From assembly GCA_026400355.1 (NCBI GenBank), contig JAPLPE010000041.1, positions 43,230 to 107,229 of the forward strand: 64,000 nucleotides of DNA. The letters run 5' to 3'. Origin of the DNA: Rhodobacterales bacterium. Lineage in GTDB: Bacteria; Pseudomonadota; Alphaproteobacteria; Rhodobacterales; Rhodobacteraceae. The translations under genes and the position numbers were made by a program. Below are positions 17,772 through 26,648 of the stretch, one piece after another. The notes beneath the pieces were generated by a model. That model was not told the origin of the DNA. It made no database searches and worked only from the letters and a program-made list of their open reading frames with translations. The stretch's first letter is position 1; each line of letters starts with the position of its first letter.

Positions 17772-18461
17772 TCAGCCGAATCGTACCCGGTGCAGGGTTT
17801 CGCCGTTGGTGCGCAACCAGCGGCGACAATCCTCGTGTCCGGGAAACAGCCTTTCGACCACCGACCAGAAAGCAGGGGAGTGGTTCATCTGCGCCAGATG
17901 GGCTACCTCGTGGGCGGCAACGTAGTCCAGCACCTCGGGCGGGGCCATGATCAGGCGCCAAGAATACATCAGATCGCCTTCGTGCGAGCAGGAGCCCCAG
18001 CGCGACCGCGTGTCGCGGAGAGTCAGCTTGCGGTAGGGGCGGCCGAGTAGGCCGGAATAGTGGTCCGAGGCGGCGGAAAGGCGGTCGCGTGCCTCGGTCT
18101 TGAGGAAGGCCTGCAGGCGTGCACCAGCGCGGTCGGGATCTTCTGGCAGGACGAGGTCGGCCCCCTGCAGCGTGGGCCTGCGAACCGGGCCGGGGACAAG
18201 GCGCAATCTCAGCCCGCGATAAGGAATCGTGGCGCCAAAGGTGGCAACCGACTCGGCCCCCATCTTTGACAGGTGACCGCGCAGCCAGCCTTCACGGTCT
18301 TTCACGAAAGCCAGACCTTCGCGCATCGGCACGCCCGTTGGCAGGGTCAGCGTCACCCTTCCATCCACCCGCGAGACACGCAGCGACAAACGCCGCGCCC
18401 GGGCGGATTTCCGGAAGGAAACAGAGATCGGGGGGGTGCCGGGCAGGACATGTTCGCCCAT
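17772..18461 (-). CDS. YgjP-like (SprT/M48-type) metallopeptidase family protein
   Basis: Zinc metallopeptidase-like protein of 229 residues from the YgjP/DUF45 family. The zinc motif is VAAHEVAHLAQMNHSPAFW (HExxH with a third His downstream). Before it is the family hallmark DTRSRWGSCSHEGDLMYSWRLIMAPPEVLDYV. Start ATG 18461 has AAGGAGA at good spacing; upstream in-frame sequence is Arg/Pro-rich noise. Biological substrate is not established. The gene ends just before the GntR operator and may be read through into the regulator gene. Confidence 0.88.
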   Translation of the reverse strand: MGEHVLPGTPPISVSFRKSARARRLSLRVSRVDGRVTLTLPTGVPMREGLAFVKDREGWLRGHLSKMGAESVATFGATIPYRGLRLRLVPGPVRRPTLQGADLVLPEDPDRAGARLQAFLKTEARDRLSAASDHYSGLLGRPYRKLTLRDTRSRWGSCSHEGDLMYSWRLIMAPPEVLDYVAAHEVAHLAQMNHSPAFWSVVERLFPGHEDCRRWLRTNGETLHRVRFG

Positions 18462-18616
18462 GTACGCTTCTCCTTGCAACGTTCCTGACCTGACGACCAA
18501 GCCAAAGGCTTTACACGCAAGCCCGCTTATGGCAGGGGACTCCGATCCACCGCAAGACCAAGCACCCCCACCGGAAGCCGACTTGCCGTCCTGACCAGAT
18601 TTTGAAGGAATCTTCC

Positions 18617-18943
18617 ATGCCCAAACCCGAATGGGGAAAGAAGCGTATCTGCCCGACCACGGGCAAGCGTTTCTATGACATGAACGCCAATCCGATCGTG
18701 AGCCCCTATACCGGCCAGGTCGTGACGCTGGACCTTGGCAAGAGCCGCACGATGGTGGCCGACGCAGAGGATGCACAGACCAAGAAGCTGAAGGTTCTCG
18801 AGGACGAGGACGATCTGCTTCTCGACGATGAAGAGACCGAGGACGACGTTGATCTGGGCGATGAAGTGCTCGAGGACGATGAAGAAGACGATGTCTCGTT
18901 CGACGAGCTGGGTGACGTTGCGGCGGACGACGACGACCGCTGA
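18617..18943 (+). CDS. FYDLN-type acidic protein (TIGR02300)
   Basis: Small protein of 108 residues. The N-terminal 40 residues are conserved in the family: WGKKRICPTTGKRFYDMNANPIVSPYTG, which looks like a zinc-ribbon-derived fold with one visible Cys. Residues about 50-108 are almost continuous Asp/Glu (EDEDDLLLDDEETEDD and so on), giving a very acidic tail. It is typical of alphaproteobacteria; function unknown. The acidic tail could mimic nucleic acid or bind basic proteins. The gene lies 103 bp upstream of tRNA-Ala, an arrangement I associate with Rhodobacterales. Confidence 0.9.
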   Translation: MPKPEWGKKRICPTTGKRFYDMNANPIVSPYTGQVVTLDLGKSRTMVADAEDAQTKKLKVLEDEDDLLLDDEETEDDVDLGDEVLEDDEEDDVSFDELGDVAADDDDR

Positions 18944-19046
18944 GATTTGCGCGATCTTTGACGGCCCGACCGGGATTTTTCCACTTGAACTCGGTCGGAG
19001 CCGCACATAGACAACGGCTCGCAGTCCGAAGCGGCTGCACCCGGTT

Positions 19047-19122
<76 letters not shown>

Positions 19123-19348
19123 ACCTAAACGCTGAAGGCTTTCGGCCCGGTTACTCCAACAGAGCGCCTATGGCGGGTCAAGTCCCTGGGGCGTGGTTGC
19201 AGATCACTGGCTTGCGCTTTGGGTTGGTCGCCGAGGCAATTCTGACGATTACTCTTCGTCTGGGGACTTTGGCACAGTCCGACACCAATAACAGAAACGT
19301 CACAAGTCCGACCTAAACTGTCACCCGAAACGGAACAGGGGGGACGGA

Positions 19349-20206
19349 GTGGGGGTGGATGGAATTGCAGTCCGGATTGCGGGTCACAAGACCCGGCTGA
19401 AATGGCATCGTCTGCGCCGGTCCATGACCGATCCGGAGTTTGGGACCGCGGTGATGACGGCGGGCTTTGCGCTGGGCGCATCGATGGAGCTTGATCTGCG
19501 GGTGCGCGGGGACGGGGGTTTTGCTGTTCTGCACGACGACATGCTGGAAGGGGAAACGACAGGGGCTGGGCGGGTCGCGGATTGGACGGGCGATGCGTTG
19601 GGGGCGACCACTTACCGGCAGTCGGGCGATAAGGTTGTCCTGTCAGAGAGGCTGGCAGCGATGATGCCGTCAGCTCATCCCGAGGCCCTGCTCCAGTTTG
19701 ACATGAAGGATGATCTGGATGTCGTCGGGCCGCGTGGGATCGATCATCTGGCTGACCATTTTGGCAGCACCAGAAGCCCGATTATCTTTTCGGGCGGTTC
19801 AACCGCACTGATCCGCGCGCTGGCGGAACGACTACCCCATATCCCGCGCGGGATCGACCCAACGGACCGGCTGGCGGCAATCGCCCCCGGCCGGGGGATT
19901 GCCGCCGCCGAGGCGGCGCTGCTGGCCGAGTTGCGGGACGGGACCGAGCCGGACACCTGCTATCTGAGTTGGGAGCTCGTGCTGGAATTCCAGCGGGGGG
20001 GGCTTGACCTGGTGGCGCTCTGCCATGCGGAAGGCGTAAGGGTGGATGCCTGGACCTACAATCTCACCGATCCGGCGGGTGGATTCACCGATGTCGAATG
20101 GGGCGAATTCTTTCTGCTCATGTCCTTGCGGCCCGACCAGATCACGACAGACGAATCCCGTGCAACCGAGGCGGCCTGGCTGGCCCGGACCGGGGGCGCG
20201 GCGTGA
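19349..20206 (+). CDS. Glycerophosphodiester phosphodiesterase family protein
   Basis: TIM-barrel phosphodiesterase expected to split glycerophosphodiesters into glycerol-3-phosphate and an alcohol. It has 285 residues. The core acid and His residues are in MELDLRVRGDGGFAVLHDD (E47, D49, H62), and LQFDMKDD matches the family strand. The usual HRG start motif is replaced by WHRLRRSMTDP, so the catalytic first His is displaced or replaced, a feature worth testing. No signal peptide, so cytosolic. Start GTG 19349; no ATG fits. Its stop overlaps the next gene's GTG start (GTGA). It faces the phosphoesterase and transporter genes read from the other side. Confidence 0.85.
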   Translation: MGVDGIAVRIAGHKTRLKWHRLRRSMTDPEFGTAVMTAGFALGASMELDLRVRGDGGFAVLHDDMLEGETTGAGRVADWTGDALGATTYRQSGDKVVLSERLAAMMPSAHPEALLQFDMKDDLDVVGPRGIDHLADHFGSTRSPIIFSGGSTALIRALAERLPHIPRGIDPTDRLAAIAPGRGIAAAEAALLAELRDGTEPDTCYLSWELVLEFQRGGLDLVALCHAEGVRVDAWTYNLTDPAGGFTDVEWGEFFLLMSLRPDQITTDESRATEAAWLARTGGAA

Positions 20207-21291
20207 GCGACCGGACCCTGACCCCTCAAACGGAAACGGTGGCACGGCTGACCCCGGTGCTGGCCGACCTGCGGCAGATGCTGCGGCAGGGGCCGTTCGA
20301 CCGATCCGGACACGACAGGTGGTTCGATGCGCTGCCCTGTCTGGGGGAGATCGAGATCGGCGGCGTGACGCCGAGGCGGGCCGAAGTGGACGGTGCGGCG
20401 CGGGTCATCTTCTGGAATGTCGAACGGTTGCGGCACTTTGATGCGATCACGGACACCCTGCGCAGCCATGCGCCTGATGTGATGCTGCTCTGCGAGATTG
20501 ACCGGGGCATGGCCCGGTCGGCCAACTCGGACCGCGTTGCAGACCTGTCGGCGGCCCTGGGTTTGGGCTATGCCTATGCGGTCGAGTTCGTGGAGCTGGA
20601 CCTTGGCGACGTGCACGAACAGGCCACGCATAGGGGCGAGGTGAATGCCGACGGGCTGCACGGCGCGGCGGTCCTGTCCGATGTGGTGCTGGGCGAACCT
20701 TTTCTGATCCGGATTGACCGGCGGGGCGACTGGTTTGGGCTGTCGAGGCATGAACCCCGCGTGGGGGGGACCATTGCCATCGGGGCGCGGATTGCGGTTG
20801 CGGGGCAGGTGGTGGTGATGGTCAATGTCCATCTGGAAAGCCATGACAACCCGGCGGCCCGGGCCGGGGACATGACGCGACTGCTCGCGCAGGTCGAACA
20901 GATCGCGCAGGGAGGGCCGGTCCTTCTGGGTGGCGATTTCAACACCTCGACCGGATCGCATGAGGAACGGGCAAACCGGCCTGACGAATGGCGGGCCAGG
21001 GTCGCGGCAGAGCCGATGCGGCTCTTGCGGCCCGCGCGTCACGAGCCGTTGTTCGCCGTGGCCGAAAAGTTCGGCTATGACTGGCAGTCGTGCAATGTGC
21101 CAGATCAGGCGACGACCCGATATCCGGCGGGCAGTCCGCGGTTGCCGGCCAAGATCGACTGGTTCTTTGCGCGTGGTCTGCGGGTCGGCAACCCGGGCAT
21201 CATCCCGGCGCTGCGCCCGGATGGGACGCCATCATCGGACCACGAGGCTCTGATCGTCACGGTTATGCCGGACCAACCTGTGCGCGGATGA
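20203..21291 (+). CDS. Endonuclease/exonuclease/phosphatase (EEP) family hydrolase
   Basis: Metal-dependent phosphoesterase of the DNase I/inositol phosphatase fold, 362 residues. Motifs: RVIFWNVERLR, LLCEIDRG (metal-binding Glu), VNVHLESHDN, GGDFNTST and the terminal SSDHEALIV. No secretion signal. The GTG start overlaps the GDPD stop by four bases, so the two are translationally coupled and probably act on related phosphodiesters. A nuclease role is possible, but the setting between a GDPD and Ugp genes favours a small organophosphate. Its last 29 bp overlap the end of the convergent PHP gene. Confidence 0.87.
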   Translation: MSDRTLTPQTETVARLTPVLADLRQMLRQGPFDRSGHDRWFDALPCLGEIEIGGVTPRRAEVDGAARVIFWNVERLRHFDAITDTLRSHAPDVMLLCEIDRGMARSANSDRVADLSAALGLGYAYAVEFVELDLGDVHEQATHRGEVNADGLHGAAVLSDVVLGEPFLIRIDRRGDWFGLSRHEPRVGGTIAIGARIAVAGQVVVMVNVHLESHDNPAARAGDMTRLLAQVEQIAQGGPVLLGGDFNTSTGSHEERANRPDEWRARVAAEPMRLLRPARHEPLFAVAEKFGYDWQSCNVPDQATTRYPAGSPRLPAKIDWFFARGLRVGNPGIIPALRPDGTPSSDHEALIVTVMPDQPVRG

Positions 21292-22609
21292 AGATCGGGT
21301 TTGTGACGGCGTGAAGAAGGCCGTCCGCATCGCGAAGCTCTGCCATCACGAAGCCTTCGGGGGCGCGGTCAAGCGTGACCTCGCCCGCGCCCTTGGCGGG
21401 CAGATCGTGACGGGCAAGAATGCCGTCCCTGCCGTGGAAATGCAGAGTCAGGGGTGTGCCTTTGGTTTCCCATGAGGCGGCAAGGGACGTGCCGGCCGCG
21501 GCGTCACCGCCCATCGGGATGCGCCCGTGGTCGCCCGTCAGGATCAGCCGGGGGCCGCGGGACAGGTAGTTGTGCCCGGCCGCGATGGCTGCCAGCACGG
21601 CCGGTTCGGTCAGCGCCTCGGCATAGACCGTGTTGAACCCCGTCATGTCATCGTCGCCTTCGGGGCCGTGGATGTCGCTGCCTGCGGTGGCGACAAGGCG
21701 CTGACCTGCAGACAGCCATTCGCGGAACAGGGCCAAGCCATCTTCATTGTAGTCCGACCACGGCCCACCGTTCCAGATTTCCACGGCCCGCGCCGGGCCG
21801 GGGCGCATGTCGGCATAGTCCCAGCGGCACCCCGTGCAGGCGGGGTCACCCGGTGCCATGGGATGCGCGATGACAAAGACCGCGCCCTTGGCCATCACCT
21901 CCTGCGCGATGTCAGTCATGGTCTTGCCCGTGACCGGTCCGGTCCGCCATTCCTGCCAGTCGCGGCGGCCCAGTGTCAGCGCATGGCCGTAGTGCGTGGT
22001 CAACTCCACGCCCCCCATGACCAGCAGGTCATCGCCCGCAAGCGCCATCGCCGGAGCATGGCTTGACGGAGTGTTGTGGTCTGTCACCGTCATGAAATCC
22101 AGACCGCGCCGCCGGGCGCGGGCGACCAGATCGGCAACACCCCACGACCCGTCTGAATGCAGCGTATGAGCATGGAGATCGCCGCGATACCAACCGGCCC
22201 CGCGGGGGGCCGTTGCAGCGGCAGCCGGCAGCGCGTGTCCGGCCAAAGCATCGCGCAGACACTCAACGTCAAGCGTCCATGTCACCGGGTTGGGGCCGAT
22301 GATCCGGAAAGTGTCCATAACGACGGTCCAGCGCCCCGGCGTGATCGGGCCCGGAAGATAGCCGGGCGTGGCAAACGTTGCTTCAATCTCAAAATCCCAG
22401 ACCGGATTGTTGTGGCGCGCACCACGCGGGCCGTCAGGGGCAAAAAGGCTGAGCGAGATCAGGTTGTCGAACAGGGCGCCCGTACTGCGGAGGGGGGATG
22501 CGTTGAAACGGCAGACCATGCGGCGCGTGCCTGCGGGCACTTCAAAGCTGATGGGAATATGGCCCTTGTGATCCGCTTCGGTCAGCGTGCCGGACATGTG
22601 CTGTGTCAT
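21263..22609 (-). CDS. PHP-domain phosphoesterase (CehA/McbA family)
   Basis: Hydrolase of 448 residues. An N-terminal beta-rich region (about 1-130) is followed by a PHP metal-dependent phosphoesterase domain: GDLHAHTLHSDGSW (H146, H148), DFMTVTDHNT, VMGGVELTTHYGHAL, VFVIAHPMAPGD and TAGSDIHGPEG supply the metal ligands. The McbA/CehA label refers to family members that hydrolyse carbamates, but other members are phosphoesterases. It begins 2 bp after the ATPase stop and is the last gene of the second ABC transporter operon, so its substrate is probably the imported compound. Confidence 0.87.
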   Translation of the reverse strand: MTQHMSGTLTEADHKGHIPISFEVPAGTRRMVCRFNASPLRSTGALFDNLISLSLFAPDGPRGARHNNPVWDFEIEATFATPGYLPGPITPGRWTVVMDTFRIIGPNPVTWTLDVECLRDALAGHALPAAAATAPRGAGWYRGDLHAHTLHSDGSWGVADLVARARRRGLDFMTVTDHNTPSSHAPAMALAGDDLLVMGGVELTTHYGHALTLGRRDWQEWRTGPVTGKTMTDIAQEVMAKGAVFVIAHPMAPGDPACTGCRWDYADMRPGPARAVEIWNGGPWSDYNEDGLALFREWLSAGQRLVATAGSDIHGPEGDDDMTGFNTVYAEALTEPAVLAAIAAGHNYLSRGPRLILTGDHGRIPMGGDAAAGTSLAASWETKGTPLTLHFHGRDGILARHDLPAKGAGEVTLDRAPEGFVMAELRDADGLLHAVTNPIFIRAQVGPA

Positions 22610-22611
22610 GA

Positions 22612-23670
22612 TCAAACCCTTTCTGCCATGATTCGGTTTGCGACCGGGGCCGCTGTGCCCAATCTTTGCCCGTCGCGATAGGCGAGAAGCCGCGACGGAC
22701 GAAGTGTCAGGGGTGCGCCTGTTTGCGGCTGACCTTCTCGGCCGCAGACCCATGTCAAGGCCGCGCCTTCATCGGTCGCGACTGTCACACGGATCATCGG
22801 GCCAAGGTCGATCACCCGCGTGACGCGGACATCAATGCCGGCCCGGTCGCGCTGCAGGTCCTCAGGCCTGCAGAGCAGCGTCACAGGGCCGTCGGGCGCA
22901 GGAAGCGCCACGGGCTGCCCCAGCCAGTCGGCACGGCCAGCCTTGAGCGTCACGGTCGCCTCGTTCATCTGGCCGATGAAGCGTGCGACGGTCAGGGTTT
23001 GGGGTTCGAGATAGAGATCGCCCGGCCGCCCGATCTGTTCGATCCGGCCCGCATGCATCACGACGATCCTGTCGGCGAGCTCCATCGCCTCTTCCTGATC
23101 ATGGGTCACAAAGATGGTCGTCAGCCGCAGACGGCGTTGCAGGGCCTTGAGTTCCTCGCGCAGGTTGGCGCGCAGATGGGCGTCGAGTGCGGAGAAGGGC
23201 TCGTCCATCAGGAGAACCTTGGGTTCCACCACAAGACAACGCGCCAGCGCCACGCGCTGCGCCTGACCGCCCGAAAGCTCGGCCGGGCGACGCCTGGCAA
23301 AGCCGTCGAGCCCCACAAGCGTCAGGGCCGCCGCGACCTTTTCCGCAATCTCGGGCTTGGGCAGGCCCTGCACCCTCAGGCCGAAGGCGACGTTCTGCGC
23401 AACTGTCATGTGGTTCCACAGGGCATGGGACTGGAACACCATCGCGGTGGGGCGGCGGTTGGCCTGCGCCTCGGTCACGTCCTTGCCGTCGATGTCGATC
23501 CTGCCGGCGTCGGGCAGGGCCAGCCCCGCGATCATGCGCAGGAGCGTGGACTTGCCGCAGCCGGACGGCCCCAGAAGGCAGATCAGTTCACCCCGCGCAA
23601 CATCAAAAGTCGCCCCCGAGACGGCGCGGTTCTTTTCGAAGAGCTTGGTCAGGTTCTGAACCTTCAGCAT
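22612..23670 (-). CDS. ABC importer ATP-binding protein (PotA/FbpC-like)
   Basis: Cytosolic ATPase of 352 residues that drives the importer formed with the two permeases just upstream. Walker [14 protein letters not shown] at 33-45, Q-loop VFQSHALWNH, signature LSGGQAQRVAL, Walker B VLLMDEPFSALD and the H-loop FVTHDQEEAM are intact; a C-terminal TOBE-like domain follows (VTLLCRPEDLQ). Its ATG overlaps the permease stop by one base (TGATG). The Walker-adjacent PotA/UgpC-like form suits polyamine, iron, phosphonate or organophosphate importers; the operon favours the last. Confidence 0.92.
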   Translation of the reverse strand: MLKVQNLTKLFEKNRAVSGATFDVARGELICLLGPSGCGKSTLLRMIAGLALPDAGRIDIDGKDVTEAQANRRPTAMVFQSHALWNHMTVAQNVAFGLRVQGLPKPEIAEKVAAALTLVGLDGFARRRPAELSGGQAQRVALARCLVVEPKVLLMDEPFSALDAHLRANLREELKALQRRLRLTTIFVTHDQEEAMELADRIVVMHAGRIEQIGRPGDLYLEPQTLTVARFIGQMNEATVTLKAGRADWLGQPVALPAPDGPVTLLCRPEDLQRDRAGIDVRVTRVIDLGPMIRVTVATDEGAALTWVCGREGQPQTGAPLTLRPSRLLAYRDGQRLGTAAPVANRIMAERV

Positions 23671-24482
23671 CAGGCACCAAATCCTTGTGCGATGCCCTTG
23701 GAACTCATGAACCGGCGGGTCAGGAGCAGGAGGGCGAAACAGGGAACCCAGATCATGACACACAACACGGCCGCCTCCTGCACGATCACCTGCGCCGAGA
23801 GGCTGAGCAACAGGAGAGGCATGGTCGTGATCTGTGGAGCGCCGATCAAGAGGGCGCTGTCCACCTCGAACAGGATTGACACGAACGCGAGCACGTAGCT
23901 CGCGGCAAGCGCGGGCAATGCCTGCGGCAAGGTGATCATCACAAAGACCCGCAGATGCGAGGCGCCAAGATCAAACCCTGCCTCTTCCAGCGCCGGGGGA
24001 ATGCTGCGAAAGGCGGCGGTCGGTATCCAGATCATGAAAAGCACGGCTGACAGCATCTGCACCACGACGACGCCCCAGAAGGTGCCGACAAGGTTCAGGT
24101 TCAGGAAAACGACAGCGATTGATACGAAGAGAGCGAACTTGGGCACGGCATTGGCGGCAATGAAGGAAAAAAGGAACAACTGCCGCCCCGGAAACTGCAG
24201 CCGTGCAAACGCATAGGCAGCAGGCCAGCAGATGAGCGCGGCCATTGTGGTCGCGACCGAGGTCAACGCCAGTGAGGTCAGGATCGGTTCGATCACCGTG
24301 TCGCGGCCCAGCATGATACGCCAGTATTTGAGGCCCCATTCGGTGGGCAGCAGGTTGGGATAGCGCCATTTCACGGCAAAGGCCCAGATGATCACGCTCA
24401 GGATCGGGCCGACCATCGCCAGTGACATGGCAAGCAGGATCGCAATGCCGCCGACAGGCAGTTTCTTGCGCCGCGCCTTCAT
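23670..24482 (-). CDS. ABC importer permease (PotC-like)
   Basis: Inner-membrane subunit of 270 residues with six predicted helices. The EAA coupling motif is EEAGFDLGASHLRVFVMITLPQALPAL near residues 165-190. Basic N-terminus MKARRKK fits the inside-positive rule. Its start overlaps the preceding permease by four bases. Together with the gene at 24479 it forms the heterodimeric channel. Confidence 0.92.
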   Translation of the reverse strand: MKARRKKLPVGGIAILLAMSLAMVGPILSVIIWAFAVKWRYPNLLPTEWGLKYWRIMLGRDTVIEPILTSLALTSVATTMAALICWPAAYAFARLQFPGRQLFLFSFIAANAVPKFALFVSIAVVFLNLNLVGTFWGVVVVQMLSAVLFMIWIPTAAFRSIPPALEEAGFDLGASHLRVFVMITLPQALPALAASYVLAFVSILFEVDSALLIGAPQITTMPLLLLSLSAQVIVQEAAVLCVMIWVPCFALLLLTRRFMSSKGIAQGFGA

Positions 24483-25372
24483 TTGCGCCCCACCTCGCCG
24501 CGCAACATCGTGGCAATATAGAAGCCGCCGACGATGGAGGACAGGACCATCAGGATCACGGCCTGCACTTGCGCCTCGTCCGGGCGTTGTAGGTTGCCAA
24601 GCGTGCGCTGCATGAACACGCCCATCATTTCGGGCGCTGGCGGGCCGAGCAGGTATGGCACGGTATAGGCCCCGATGACGCCCAGAAAGATCAGCGCAAA
24701 GGCGATGAGAAGCGAGCGATGGACCTGCGGCAGCAGGATTTCAAACAGGATTCGCCATGCTCCCGCGCCCAGATCCCGCGCTGCCTCGATCGCGTGGTCC
24801 GAGACTTGCGAAAGGCCGGCGGTGATGACCAGAACGGGGAGCGGAATGTTTTCCCAGACAAAGCCGATGAAAGGCCCGATGGGCGTGAGGTACGGCGTCC
24901 GGTAGCCCGTGATGCCCACCTGTTCGAGCAGCAGTTGCAAGAGACCATTCGGCCCCAGAAAACGCACCAGCGCATAGGAAATGATTATCGCCGGTACGAA
25001 CAGCGGAAACAGAGACAGCGCGTGGATCATCGTGGCGATCCGTCCTTCGGAAAACCGCAGGTAAAGCGATATGCCAAGCGATATAGCCAGCGCCGTGACG
25101 CAGCTTATCAGGGTCCAGATCAGAGTATAGCGCAGGTTGGCGACAGAATAGCTGTCGGCAAAGAAGGCCTGATACCGCGCAATCCCCGTCACGGTTCCAC
25201 CTTCGACCGGAACCTGAAACGTGTTCCAGACCATCGAGACCGTGGGCAGTAGTATCAGCACTAGCAACAGCCCAAGCGGGGCGGCGACAAGCGCCAGCCC
25301 CGCGAGGTTTTCCTTCAGATGCATGGTCCGCACGGCACCGGAACGGCCCGCAGGATTGGCATCGCTTGTCAT
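24479..25372 (-). CDS. ABC importer permease (PotB-like)
   Basis: Inner-membrane subunit of 297 residues with about six helices. The coupling motif is EAARDLGAGAWRILFEILLPQVHRSLL around residues 195-220. The ATG shares one base with the solute-binding protein stop (TGATG). The order binding protein, PotB-like, PotC-like, ATPase is that of polyamine/iron/phosphonate importers (PotFGHI, AfuABC, PhnSTUV types), and sequence alone does not choose between these. Confidence 0.92.
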   Translation of the reverse strand: MTSDANPAGRSGAVRTMHLKENLAGLALVAAPLGLLLVLILLPTVSMVWNTFQVPVEGGTVTGIARYQAFFADSYSVANLRYTLIWTLISCVTALAISLGISLYLRFSEGRIATMIHALSLFPLFVPAIIISYALVRFLGPNGLLQLLLEQVGITGYRTPYLTPIGPFIGFVWENIPLPVLVITAGLSQVSDHAIEAARDLGAGAWRILFEILLPQVHRSLLIAFALIFLGVIGAYTVPYLLGPPAPEMMGVFMQRTLGNLQRPDEAQVQAVILMVLSSIVGGFYIATMLRGEVGRK

Positions 25373-26514
25373 CAGTCGCGGACGATGTTCGTCGCGACGA
25401 CCCGGTACCAGCCGTCGTTCTTGGCCGTCTGCCAGTCACCCGAGGGGAAGGTCGGGATCGAGACGGGGATGACGTCGATATACTCATCCTTGAGTTCGGC
25501 CGGGAGATAGGACCAGTCGATGCCGGGGAAGCCGCCGATTTCGCGGACGCAAGAGGTCTGCATTTCCGGCGTCAGCATGAAGTTGGCAAGCTTGAGCGCA
25601 CCATCCAGATCGGTCGCGTTCGACGGGATGGACGAGTAGGCAAAGCCGCCGCAGAGCGCCAGGTCCTGAAGCTGGACGAGTTTGGTCGTCTCGGGCAGGA
25701 CGCCCTGGTTTATCGCCTGAATGGCCTGATCCGACCATGCCGGGATCATGTCGACAGCGCCCTGCGCCAGCAGTTGCAGTGCGGGGGTGTTGCCGGCGGG
25801 GTAGGTGCCTTCGCCAAAGGTGTAGGGATGCAGGTCAAGCAGGATGTCCCAGCCCTTTTGTAGCATCTCGTCAGCCTGCGGCTGTGCAAAGTTTTCGCGG
25901 GTAAAGAGCGACGGATCGCGCCCGTTGCCTTCGTGGATCGCGCGGATGACGAAGTTCGAGCCCGAACCACCCTTGTCGGGGCGGCCATAGGTAAACCGGC
26001 CGGGGTTGGCTTTGGCCCAGGCGACGATATCGGCGAATGTGCGCGGCGCGGTTTCGACCTTGGCGCTGTCATAGGCGATCAGAACCTGGCTGCCGCGATA
26101 GGGCAGGCGGACCGGAATATCGATCGCGGCGGGGTTGATCATCGACAGGTTGGGGACATTGTCGGTGCTGACTGCGGTCCACAGGCCGGCTTCGATCGAA
26201 CCTTCCAGATCTTCGGGATTGTATTCTTCGAAGTAGTCCACCTGCGGATCGGTGCCCGACTGCATCGCTGCAAGGGCGCGCTGTGCGATCGTGCCGTTAC
26301 CGTCGCCCACGCCACGGGTAATCGTGACGTTGAAGGTGTAGCCGGGGTTGGCGGCCTCGAAGGCGGGCTTGATGATGTCGTTCCACCAGTTGGAAATGTT
26401 GGTGTCGCCATCAATGAAAACCTGAAGGGTCCTGGTGTCCTGAGCATAAGCCCGCGTGCCAAGGACCAGCGGCATTGCGGCGGTCGAGATGATGAAGTTA
26501 CGGCGATTGAGCAT
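25372..26514 (-). CDS. Periplasmic solute-binding protein of the second ABC importer
   Basis: Secreted protein of 380 residues. The N-terminus MLNRRNFIISTAAMPLVLG resembles a twin-arginine signal but carries only RR-NF, so Sec export is as likely; cleavage probably after AYA. Mature start DTRTLQVFIDGDTNISNWW. Type II periplasmic binding fold of the polyamine/iron/phosphonate clade; conserved surfaces such as LPYRGSQVLIAYDSAKV and LLAQGAVDMIPAWSDQA are present. I chose ATG 26514 with AGGGAG upstream over a GTG three codons earlier. A set of 11-bp repeats lies about 50-90 bp upstream. The ligand may be an organophosphate or phosphonate; this is inferred from context. Confidence 0.85.
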   Translation of the reverse strand: MLNRRNFIISTAAMPLVLGTRAYAQDTRTLQVFIDGDTNISNWWNDIIKPAFEAANPGYTFNVTITRGVGDGNGTIAQRALAAMQSGTDPQVDYFEEYNPEDLEGSIEAGLWTAVSTDNVPNLSMINPAAIDIPVRLPYRGSQVLIAYDSAKVETAPRTFADIVAWAKANPGRFTYGRPDKGGSGSNFVIRAIHEGNGRDPSLFTRENFAQPQADEMLQKGWDILLDLHPYTFGEGTYPAGNTPALQLLAQGAVDMIPAWSDQAIQAINQGVLPETTKLVQLQDLALCGGFAYSSIPSNATDLDGALKLANFMLTPEMQTSCVREIGGFPGIDWSYLPAELKDEYIDVIPVSIPTFPSGDWQTAKNDGWYRVVATNIVRD

Positions 26515-26562
26515 ATTAGGCACTCCCTGTCCTGTTGCTGCTCAACCAATTGACGGGTGCGA

Positions 26563-26602
26563 TTGAACCTTTGATGACGCTGCGCTGAACCTTGTGTGAC
26601 GG
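26563..26602 (-). promoter_or_regulatory. Four 11-bp-spaced repeats, candidate PhoB boxes
   Basis: On the plus strand, TTGAACC (26563), ATGACGC (26574), CTGAACC (26585) and GTGACGG (26596) follow each other at exactly 11 bp with 4-bp spacers. On the transcribed minus strand these become CCGTCAC, GGTTCAG, GCGTCAT and GGTTCAA, like the 7-bp half-sites of PHO boxes (consensus CTGTCAT). They sit 49-88 bp upstream of the binding-protein ATG at 26514. Function is inferred from spacing and neighbours. Confidence 0.55.
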
Positions 26603-26648
26603 CCATGTGGATAAGCGATTGTGCCTGCGTCGGTGGGTGACGGGGAGG

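Noticed and set aside
19290..19330. CTGTCAC and CGTCAC upstream of the GDPD gene as a PHO box
   Set aside because: The two units are 21 bp apart, not 22, and nothing fits between them, unlike the three well-phased sets elsewhere.
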